Assembly: GCA_014859225.1 (NCBI GenBank)
Contig: JACUUP010000036.1
Span: 1-13,171 of the forward strand
Source: Candidatus Aerophobota bacterium
GTDB lineage: Bacteria; Aerophobota; Aerophobia; Aerophobales; B3-G15
Direction: 5' to 3'
DNA: 13,171 nt
Part shown: piece after piece, positions 6,488 to 12,507 of the stretch
Layout: each line of letters starts with the position of its first letter
Numbering within the stretch: the first letter of the stretch is position 1
Program-made: the position numbers and the translations under genes
Notes under the pieces: generated by a model
Seen by the model: only the letters and a program-made list of their open reading frames with translations
The model's database searches: none
What the model was told of the DNA's origin: nothing

Positions 6488-7723
6488 TTACTCAGCCCTC
6501 ACCTCAACTATTCTTACAGTTCTTGCCCTTCCTTCAAAGTTTTGCCAGATCTCTATTGCTCCTGCTATGGTATCTCCATGTTCATCAAAGATGATAGGAC
6601 CTGACACCCCCTCGTAGTTTATGTCCTTACCTTCTTCAAGTAGCTTAAAGGCTCTGGCAAACTCGTTGTAGGTAACTATCTCCCCGGGGGGATTAGCCAC
6701 AGCACGTAGATTATCCCTTATAGCTGTGCCTTGCTGTTCCTGAGTCATATCAAGGAAGGATGGACCCACCCTTTTAATGGCAAGAGCAATAAGGGCAAGA
6801 GCATCATAGCACGTATCATTGTAAGGTACAGTAGTGGGGCCAAAAGCTTCGTTATAATCCTTCTCAAATGCCTCAGCTACTTCAACTTCCATTGGTCCAG
6901 GAGCTGTCCCAAGAGTTCCGACAATGTAATCAGCTGCAGGACCACCAGCTACATCTTCTCCTTTCATACCATCGGAGAAAATATAAGTTCCCTCGTATCC
7001 AAGCTCAACCGCCTGAACCAAAACTTTATTTCCATCAACAGGATAAGCGATGAGATTGATAGCAGCGGGAGCTCCGACGATAGCTTTTTCTACTTCTCCC
7101 CTGTAGGAAGGTTTATTTTCCTCATAAGGAACCATAGCCAGAACCTGCCCGCCTCCTGCCTCAAATTCGTTTTTAAATACCTCAGCAAGCCCCTTACCGT
7201 AAGGGTTGTTAACATATATTACAGAAGCAGTTTTATAACCCAAATCAAGAGCAAGTTTTCCCTGAACCACACCCTGAAAAGCATCAGATAGAACTGTTCT
7301 GAAAACAAAATCATCATCCTCAAGGTCAGTAAGCATTGGGGAGGTTGAAGCAGGAGAAATTAAAACGATTCTTGCCGGAATGGTTACGCTGGAAGATGCA
7401 AAGGTCACTCCACTGGATAAAGCTCCAATAATAGCTACCACCCGGTCAAGATGAATAAGTTTACTTGCCGCATCTAATCCCACCGCTGGAGCAGTTGCCG
7501 TATCCCTTATTACGAGCTCTAACCTCCTTCCAAGAATTCCCCCTGCCTTATTTACCTGCTCAACAGCAAGCTTTGCTCCGCTAACTATGGGTGGACCAAA
7601 GGGAGCAAGACCACCGGTTAGGGCAAAGAGAGCACCAATTTTTATAGGCTCCTGAGCACCTCCGGTAATGGTTAAGCTAAGTAAGAAAATAACCGTCAAA
7701 ATGAACACTATTACCTTTTTCAT
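6488..7723 (-). CDS. livK: Branched-chain amino-acid type ABC transporter substrate-binding protein, LivK-like
   Basis: A 411-residue periplasmic binding protein (Peripla_BP_6 type I fold) that would deliver ligand to LivHM. The N-terminus MKKVIVFILTVIFLLSLTI is a signal peptide, with a likely cut after GGA (residue 23). There is no lipobox cysteine, which suggests a free periplasmic protein. The mature part opens EPIKIGALFALTGGLAPFG and contains INQ-like VEQVNKAGGILGRRLELVIRDT and VIYVNNPYGKGLAEVF, all typical of the family. AGGAGGAG lies about seven bases before the ATG. It is convergent with livGFHM rather than in that operon, so its dosage is set separately. Its ligand cannot be told from sequence alone. 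Confidence 0.92.
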   Translation of the reverse strand: MKKVIVFILTVIFLLSLTITGGAQEPIKIGALFALTGGLAPFGPPIVSGAKLAVEQVNKAGGILGRRLELVIRDTATAPAVGLDAASKLIHLDRVVAIIGALSSGVTFASSSVTIPARIVLISPASTSPMLTDLEDDDFVFRTVLSDAFQGVVQGKLALDLGYKTASVIYVNNPYGKGLAEVFKNEFEAGGGQVLAMVPYEENKPSYRGEVEKAIVGAPAAINLIAYPVDGNKVLVQAVELGYEGTYIFSDGMKGEDVAGGPAADYIVGTLGTAPGPMEVEVAEAFEKDYNEAFGPTTVPYNDTCYDALALIALAIKRVGPSFLDMTQEQQGTAIRDNLRAVANPPGEIVTYNEFARAFKLLEEGKDINYEGVSGPIIFDEHGDTIAGAIEIWQNFEGRARTVRIVEVRAE

Positions 7724-7804
7724 TGCTTTACTCCTCCTTTTTCTTAGATTTACTTATTTGTCCCACTGATACCGAATTTCTCTGCAACCACCCCCTTTCT
7801 TCAG

Positions 7805-7830
7805 GCTGGCAACAAACTGCCCAGCTTTTT
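7805..7830 (+). terminator. Rho-independent terminator in plus orientation
   Basis: GCTGGCA (7805-7811), loop ACAAAC, then TGCCCAGC (7818-7825) with one bulged C, followed directly by TTTTT and ATTATTA. The T-run makes it a terminator for plus-strand transcripts, whereas both flanking genes (gcvH and livK) are on the minus strand. Read on the minus strand, the hairpin is preceded by the A-run and followed by no T-run. Confidence 0.6.
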
Positions 7831-7837
7831 ATTATTA

Positions 7838-8227
7838 CTAATTAGCTGACTCTTTTTCTACAATTTTTTCATACTCCGGGGCGCTAAGAAGTGAGTTAAC
7901 TTCCTGCAGGTTAGAAATTTTTACCTTAACAAGCCACCCTTCACCATGGGGGTCCTTGTTGATGGTGGAAGGGTCCTCATTTAACTTCTCGTTAACCTCC
8001 AGTATCTTTCCTGTAACAGGCGATGGAACATCAAAGACTGTTTTAACTGACTCAAGAGTGCAAAAAGTGTCTTTTTGTTTTATCTTCTTATCTTTTTCGG
8101 GAAGCTCAACATATAAAATATCTCCCATTTTTTCCTGTCCAAAGTGGGTAATACCAACTGTAGCTATATCTTTTTCTATTTTAACCCATTGATGCGACTC
8201 AAGATACCTTAAATTAGCTGGATACAT
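7838..8227 (-). CDS. gcvH: Glycine cleavage system H protein (lipoyl carrier)
   Basis: A 129-residue H protein. In the glycine cleavage/synthase system its lipoyl arm shuttles the aminomethyl group and electrons between the P, T and L proteins. The lipoylation site is Lys62 in LESVKTVFDVPSPVTG, and VNEKLNEDPSTINKDPHGEGWLVKV is the conserved C-terminal half. Length fits the family (about 125-130). AAGGAG lies nine bases before the ATG, within the stop region of the response regulator four bases upstream, so it is tightly cotranscribed. No gcvT or gcvP is in the window. Its partners are therefore either encoded elsewhere or it serves another lipoyl-dependent process. The lplA-like gene at the right edge could attach its lipoate. 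Confidence 0.93.
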   Translation of the reverse strand: MYPANLRYLESHQWVKIEKDIATVGITHFGQEKMGDILYVELPEKDKKIKQKDTFCTLESVKTVFDVPSPVTGKILEVNEKLNEDPSTINKDPHGEGWLVKVKISNLQEVNSLLSAPEYEKIVEKESAN

Positions 8228-8231
8228 AAAT

Positions 8232-8618
8232 CTATTCTCCTTGTAAAAGGTTTTTAATTCGAGAAATTAGCTCATCTGGTTTAACAGGTTTATCTATATA
8301 ATCTTCTGCCTCAAGTTCAAGTCCCTGAGAAACAGAATAAGAAGTCTGGCTAAGTTTTTGTTTAAGTGCAGTTAACATTATTACAGGGATTTTGTTGTAC
8401 TTAAGAGAGCTTTTTATTTCTCTGCATACCTCAAATCCACTTTTTTCAGGCATCATTATATCAAGAATTAAAAGGTTGGGGCGAAAACTATTTAACCTCT
8501 CAAGGCACTCTTTTCCACTTATTGCTGTTGCTACCTCAAAATCATTCTTTTCCAGAAAAACTCTGGTTCCTTCCAGAAAATCTTTATCATCATCCACTAA
8601 AAGTATTTTTTTCTTCAT
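8232..8618 (-). CDS. Stand-alone response regulator receiver protein
   Basis: A single CheY-like receiver domain of 128 residues with no output domain. The acidic pocket is DDD (9-11), the phosphoacceptor is Asp53 (LLILDIMMP), the switch Thr lies in IMLTA, and the conserved Lys is in DYIDKPVKP. The frame is open from an ATG at 8639, but that codon overlaps the sequence ATGGAGGGAGG that serves as the ribosome binding site. The ATG at 8618, ten bases after GGAGG, gives MKKKILLVDDD and is preferred. The stretch between the switch Thr and KP is five residues longer than in ordinary receivers, as in the other two receivers here. Output must be by protein contact or phosphotransfer. Confidence 0.9.
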   Translation of the reverse strand: MKKKILLVDDDKDFLEGTRVFLEKNDFEVATAISGKECLERLNSFRPNLLILDIMMPEKSGFEVCREIKSSLKYNKIPVIMLTALKQKLSQTSYSVSQGLELEAEDYIDKPVKPDELISRIKNLLQGE

Positions 8619-8653
8619 TATTTTTTGGCCTCCCTCCATCTTAATCTATCTAT

Positions 8654-8662
8654 ATTATACCA
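8654..8662 (-). promoter_or_regulatory. Extended -10 promoter upstream of the receiver-gcvH pair
   Basis: The minus strand reads TGGTATAAT, a perfect TATAAT (8654-8659) with the TGn extension. It lies in the 76-base AT-rich gap between the two receiver genes. The -35 region is poor (TATTTA at 17-base spacing). It could give the downstream receiver and gcvH extra transcription independent of the main operon promoter. Confidence 0.45.
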
Positions 8663-8694
8663 GAAAATTAAAAAAATAAATAGATGTATTTTAA

Positions 8695-9084
8695 CTATTT
8701 TCTGCTTAAGATTTTTTCTATCCGATGAATAAAATCTTTTGGATTAACCGGTTTTTCTATATAATCATCCACATCAAGAGAAAGCCCAGTCTCAAGCTCG
8801 TATCTTCTTTCGCTTGCCTGTTTTTTTACTGAAGTGAGAATTAAAATAGGCACGGTAGAAAACTCAGGCTCCTTTTTTAACTTTTTTATGACCTCAAATC
8901 CGTCCATCCTGGGCATAAGAAGGTCAAGAACTAAAAGGTCAGGCATTTTTTCATTCATCTTTTCCAATACCTCTTTTCCATTAGCGGCAAAGGTTAACGC
9001 ATAAGAGGTGGCGCTTAGCATCAGTTTTAAAGATTCACGAACATCAGGGTCATCATCTGCAATTAATATCAGCTTTTTTCCCAT
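8695..9084 (-). CDS. Stand-alone response regulator receiver protein
   Basis: A 129-residue CheY-like receiver without an output domain. The acidic pocket is DDD (10-12), the phosphoacceptor Asp54 (LLVLDLLMPRMDGFEV), the switch region ILTS, and the conserved Lys lies in DYIEKPVNP. AGGAGG sits six bases before the ATG, and the gene starts 12 bases after the stop of the MetV-MetF gene, so it is in the same operon. It has the same lengthened segment before the KP motif as the other two receivers. It resembles the receiver at 8232-8618 more than typical OmpR-type receivers, suggesting duplication. Target unknown; probably receives phosphate from the kinase at 10767-11912. Confidence 0.92.
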   Translation of the reverse strand: MGKKLILIADDDPDVRESLKLMLSATSYALTFAANGKEVLEKMNEKMPDLLVLDLLMPRMDGFEVIKKLKKEPEFSTVPILILTSVKKQASERRYELETGLSLDVDDYIEKPVNPKDFIHRIEKILSRK

Positions 9085-9096
9085 ATCATCCTCCTG

Positions 9097-10740
9097 TTAG
9101 CCAGGTCGGGGCAAAAGATTTGCCTCCTCTACAATTTGAGGAACGACCTCCTCCCAGGCTACAGCCATAATATGCACTCCCTTAACCCCATCAGTTTCTC
9201 TTAATCTATTTATAAGCTCAACACAAAGTTTTATCCCTTCTTTTTTGGGGTCCTTTGCATCCTCCATTCTTGCTACAACCTCATCGGGGACACTAACACC
9301 TGAAACATAATCTCGCATATACCTTGCCATCCCAACTGATTTTATGGGAATCACTCCCGCAAGAATATAAACCTTATCAGAAACTCCTTCATCTTTTAAT
9401 ATTGACATCCATTTTTCAAACTTTTCTACATCAAATACAGCCTGAGTCTGGATAAAATCGCATCCTGCAGCTATTTTCTTGGCAAGTCTTATCGCTCTAA
9501 ATTCAAAAGGGTCGGCAAAGGGATTCTCCACTGCCCCGATAAATACTGAAGGGGGAGAGGATAACTTATCACCTGATAAAAACTTTCCCTCGCTTCGCAT
9601 CCTATTTAAAGCAAAAATAAGCTGCACCGAATCAACGTCATAGACATTTTTTGCCTGTGGATGATTGCCAAATTTTTGATGGTCTCCTGAGAGGCATAAA
9701 AAATTTCTAACTCCAAGACCACAGGCACCTAAAATATCACTCTGGATAGCTAAGCGATTTCTATCACGCGTAACTACCTGCACAACTGGTTCTATTCCAA
9801 ACTGAAGAAGGATAGCCGCACAGGCTATACTTGACATCCTCGTAATAGCTGTCTGGTTATCGGTAATATTAACAGCATCGGCAAAGCCCTTTAGAAGTTT
9901 AGCTTTAGTTTCAACTGGTTTCGGGTCTGCTCCCTTAGGTGGACCAAGCTCACAGGTAAGAGCAAATTTTTCCTCTCTTAAAATCTTCTCCAGCTTGCTA
10001 TCCGGGGTAGAAGAGGCAATTTTTTCCATCTTTTCTATTTCAATTTTTTCCTCTAACAGGTTTTCCTTTGAATCTGAGGCGGTGGTAGCTTTTGTTATGT
10101 TAAATTTGCGTGGTCCTCCATCCCGGGAACTTGACCAATCCTTGGGCAAAATTATACTCCTTAAAGTATCTAATCTACCCATATTTTTTAATTTGTCTAT
10201 TATCATCTGCCACCCACATTCTATTTCAGGGTCTATTTCACATTTTCCATTCTCCGAGCCACCACACGGACCGTTAAGAAGGGATTTGGAGCATCGGGTA
10301 ACAGGACAAATTCCTCCCGTTATATCCAGGATACATTCACCACACATCTGACATCTTTCTTCAAAATTTCCAAAGCGAACAATCTCTCCTAAAAATAAGC
10401 TGTTACATCCTGGATATACAGGTTTTTCCAGAATTCCAGCAACTGTTTGGGTTCCGTTTCCGCAGGCAAGGATTAAAATAGCATCTGATAAATCAATTTC
10501 TTTTTTATGTTCACGGAAAAACTTCATATCATTTAATCTGTGACAGGCAGGCTCAAGAATGACCCAGCCAGCAACAGTTTTTCCCGTTTTCTCAAGCTTT
10601 TCTTTCATCTCTTTGACTTCTTCCTCTCCCCCGGTTTTACATAAAGTTGCACATTCACTGCAACCACAAATAAATACCGAGCTGTGGAAGGATAAAAATT
10701 TATCAATTTCCTCAAACCGCTTTTGCTCTGTGATAATCAT
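9097..10740 (-). CDS. MetV-MetF fusion: methylene-tetrahydrofolate reductase with cysteine-rich N-terminal domain
   Basis: A 547-residue protein joining two parts that are separate subunits in acetogens such as Moorella. The N-terminal part (about 1-200) matches the MetV/MTHFR_C domain: Cys25, 27, 30, 34 (CGCSECATLC) and a second group at Cys130, 133, 136, 145, 150, 159, 167 and 175, probably for Fe-S or zinc sites. A polar linker (about 215-248) follows. The C-terminal part (about 250-547) is a MetF TIM barrel that would reduce 5,10-methylene- to 5-methyl-tetrahydrofolate with FAD: CELGPP holds the acid matching the catalytic Glu of FEFFPP, and LSGDH and TQAVFD are conserved. The ATG has GGGAG eight bases upstream. 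The N-terminal domain suggests the electron donor is an Fe-S/flavin partner, not only NAD(P)H. Confidence 0.88.
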   Translation of the reverse strand: MIITEQKRFEEIDKFLSFHSSVFICGCSECATLCKTGGEEEVKEMKEKLEKTGKTVAGWVILEPACHRLNDMKFFREHKKEIDLSDAILILACGNGTQTVAGILEKPVYPGCNSLFLGEIVRFGNFEERCQMCGECILDITGGICPVTRCSKSLLNGPCGGSENGKCEIDPEIECGWQMIIDKLKNMGRLDTLRSIILPKDWSSSRDGGPRKFNITKATTASDSKENLLEEKIEIEKMEKIASSTPDSKLEKILREEKFALTCELGPPKGADPKPVETKAKLLKGFADAVNITDNQTAITRMSSIACAAILLQFGIEPVVQVVTRDRNRLAIQSDILGACGLGVRNFLCLSGDHQKFGNHPQAKNVYDVDSVQLIFALNRMRSEGKFLSGDKLSSPPSVFIGAVENPFADPFEFRAIRLAKKIAAGCDFIQTQAVFDVEKFEKWMSILKDEGVSDKVYILAGVIPIKSVGMARYMRDYVSGVSVPDEVVARMEDAKDPKKEGIKLCVELINRLRETDGVKGVHIMAVAWEEVVPQIVEEANLLPRPG

Positions 10741-10766
10741 TTTTTAACTCCCAACCCCCCGGAAGG

Positions 10767-11912
10767 TCAACTGGAAACTAAACTTTTGCTTACGGTAAAT
10801 ATAAAATTGTTACCCTGCTGAAAACCAGCTTCCTCCATCGCTTTTTCACTTAAATCTTTTTCCCAGAGACACTTGCCGGATGATATATAACAGGACTCAA
10901 CCCAGGTTTTTCCTCCATGTCTTTCCACAAGTTCCCTTGTAACATCAAGTCCTATACCTGAGCCTTTTTCTTCTCCGCTTACATATCTTTTAAAAATTAT
11001 TTCTCGGTCCTTTTTGGGAATAATCTCTCCTGTATTTGCAACATTAAAGTAATGAAATCTGTCGCCTCTATCAAGGTAACCTAAAAATATGCATGCCCTC
11101 TCTCCTCCATGTTTTATAGCATTGGTAATCAAGTTATTGTAAATCACCTGTATATAATCAGAGTCACAAACAACTTCTAAATTTTGAGGAATATCACAGA
11201 AAAACTGAATCCCTTTATCTAAGGCGTATTCGGTGTGAAAGTCAAGAACCTCTTTTATAACCTGGGTGTAAAAATTTATCTTTACCGGCTTTATCTCAAG
11301 CTCTTCTGCTTTTATCCTGGAATAAATCAGAAAATTCTCCACAGTTTTTAGTCCGTGCTGGCTTCTGCTAATTATTCTACCATATAAATCGTTTCTTTTC
11401 TCAGATGGAAGCTCTATCTGGCAAAGAATACTGGTCAGTTGGTTGATAGTGGCAAGAGGAGTTTTCAGTTCATGAGAGGCATAGGCGGTAAGTCTATCTG
11501 ATAGTTCCACCAGTCTGTAAAGGCGTGTATTATCCTGAATTACTTCCACTCCGTACTCCATTTTACCCCGGGGGGAGTAAAGAGGGAAAGAAAATACCTC
11601 CAGAAACTTTTCCCGGCCGGCTTTTTCAATTACCTTTAAGCCTCTTGAATTTTTTCTCGTTTTAAAAGTTCTGCGGACTGCACATATTCTCTCTGAACAG
11701 GGGGTGTCGCTATTGAAGCTCACTTTATAACATTTCATTCCAATTATAGACCTTTCGGGCTCTTCTTGAATTTTATGATATTCGTTATTAGCCCACACTA
11801 TGTTAAAATCCCTGTCAACAACGGCAACAGCAAGGCCCATTGAATTTAAAATCTCAACTCCAAACCTATCTCCCATTATCTTTTCCAACTTGTTGGAATT
11901 ATAATTGTTCAT
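10767..11912 (-). CDS. PAS-domain sensor histidine kinase, cytoplasmic
   Basis: A 381-residue kinase with no membrane segment, so the signal is intracellular. The PAS domain (about 15-128) carries Cys61, Cys72 and Cys77 (CYKVSFNSDTPCSERIC), which could hold a metal/Fe-S site or act as a redox sensor. The dimerisation/phosphoacceptor helix has His147 in YASHELKTPLATI. The catalytic domain has the N-box NLITNAIKHGG and a G-box GSGIGLDVTRELVERHGG. No receiver domain is attached, so the three separate receivers are its likely partners. The start is the ATG at 11912, 27 bases after the upstream receiver; its ribosome binding site (AGGCGA) is weak, and Met13 is an alternative. Confidence 0.9.
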   Translation of the reverse strand: MNNYNSNKLEKIMGDRFGVEILNSMGLAVAVVDRDFNIVWANNEYHKIQEEPERSIIGMKCYKVSFNSDTPCSERICAVRRTFKTRKNSRGLKVIEKAGREKFLEVFSFPLYSPRGKMEYGVEVIQDNTRLYRLVELSDRLTAYASHELKTPLATINQLTSILCQIELPSEKRNDLYGRIISRSQHGLKTVENFLIYSRIKAEELEIKPVKINFYTQVIKEVLDFHTEYALDKGIQFFCDIPQNLEVVCDSDYIQVIYNNLITNAIKHGGERACIFLGYLDRGDRFHYFNVANTGEIIPKKDREIIFKRYVSGEEKGSGIGLDVTRELVERHGGKTWVESCYISSGKCLWEKDLSEKAMEEAGFQQGNNFIFTVSKSLVSS

Positions 11913-11939
11913 TGGCGTCTCGCCTGTCCATAACTATTT

Positions 11940-12335
11940 TCACCTTCTGGTCTTTAAAAGCTTCCTCACCTTCTCAAGTAAATCTTGCGGACTGACAGGT
12001 TTATCAAGATACTCATCTACCTCAAGCATCTTTTCTTTTGCTTGAGAAAGAATTTTATCTTCTATTTTTTTGGCAAGAGCACTGAGCACAAGTACTGGAA
12101 TATTGCTGTAGTTTGAACTGTTTTTTAGTTTACGGGATATAACTGCTCCATCCTCTCCGGGTAGTAAAAGGTCAAGAATTATAAGGTCTGGCTTTTCTTT
12201 TTTAACCGCATCAAGTCCCTGTTTTCCATCAAAAGCTACATCTATTCTGTAGGATTCGCCCTCCAGGATTATTTTTAAAGCCTCCACCATGTCCTTATCA
12301 TCTTCTATAATTAGTATCTTTGGCTGCGATGACAT
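11940..12335 (-). CDS. Stand-alone response regulator receiver protein, first gene of the operon
   Basis: A 131-residue CheY-like receiver with no output domain. The acidic pocket is EDD (11-13), the phosphoacceptor Asp55 (LIILDLLLPGEDG), the switch Ser lies in VLVLSA, and the conserved Lys in EYLDKPVSP. As in the other two receivers, the stretch from the switch residue to KP is about five residues longer than usual. Here that segment (KKIEDKILSQAKEKMLEVDE) looks strongly helical. The ribosome binding site GAGAATAA is weak. The gene lies directly before the kinase, which makes it the best candidate for its cognate partner. It is preceded by a near-consensus promoter at 12417-12445. Confidence 0.92.
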   Translation of the reverse strand: MSSQPKILIIEDDKDMVEALKIILEGESYRIDVAFDGKQGLDAVKKEKPDLIILDLLLPGEDGAVISRKLKNSSNYSNIPVLVLSALAKKIEDKILSQAKEKMLEVDEYLDKPVSPQDLLEKVRKLLKTRR

Positions 12336-12416
12336 TTATTCTCTAACTTATCTGTTGCCTGCGCTCTCTGCTACAATTCCTCACTCTATCTTTTTTTGTA
12401 TTTGCTGATGTAGGTA

Positions 12417-12445
12417 ATTTTAGACAATTTACTAAAATATGTCAA
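12417..12445 (-). promoter_or_regulatory. Near-consensus sigma70 promoter of the receiver-kinase-metVF-gcvH operon
   Basis: On the minus strand a perfect -35 TTGACA (12440-12445) is followed after exactly 17 bases by TAAAAT (12417-12422). Transcription would start near 12410, leaving a leader of about 75 bases before the first receiver gene. GACA and TGTC at the two ends of the spacer (12423-12443) form a dyad, with TTTACTAAA inside it, which could be an operator. Confidence 0.65.
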
Positions 12446-12465
12446 ACAAAGAGGAGGGGAAATTT

Positions 12466-12507
12466 TTGACAGGGGTAAATTTGCTAATAAAATCAAAGAT
12501 ATGCTGA
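12466..12507 (+). CDS. Possible 13-codon leader peptide overlapping the ligase start
   Basis: A strong Shine-Dalgarno AGGAGGGG (12452-12459) is six bases from a TTG at 12466. That frame encodes 13 codons (TTG-encoded Met, then TGVNLLIKSKIC) and ends in TGA at 12505-12507, overlapping the ATG of the ligase gene (ATGCTGA). The ligase ATG itself has no ribosome binding site within normal distance. Leader translation could therefore load ribosomes on the ligase. Alternatively the ribosome binding site is used by an unrecognised longer start of the ligase, whose frame is open upstream to 12414. Confidence 0.3.
   Translation: MTGVNLLIKSKIC

Noticed and set aside
6731-7291. 186-codon plus-strand frame
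   Set aside because: It lies antisense inside livK, whose protein is fully recognisable; the peptide is low in known motifs.
7838-8227. GcvH as an LbpA-type carrier of the sHdr sulfur-oxidation pathway
   Set aside because: No sHdr genes are present, and the lipoyl-site and C-terminal motifs match ordinary H proteins. It remains possible but unsupported.
8619-8639. Upstream ATG for the receiver gene at 8232-8618
   Set aside because: That ATG is part of the ribosome binding site sequence ATGGAGGGAGG, and the family normally begins with a short KKILLVDDD.
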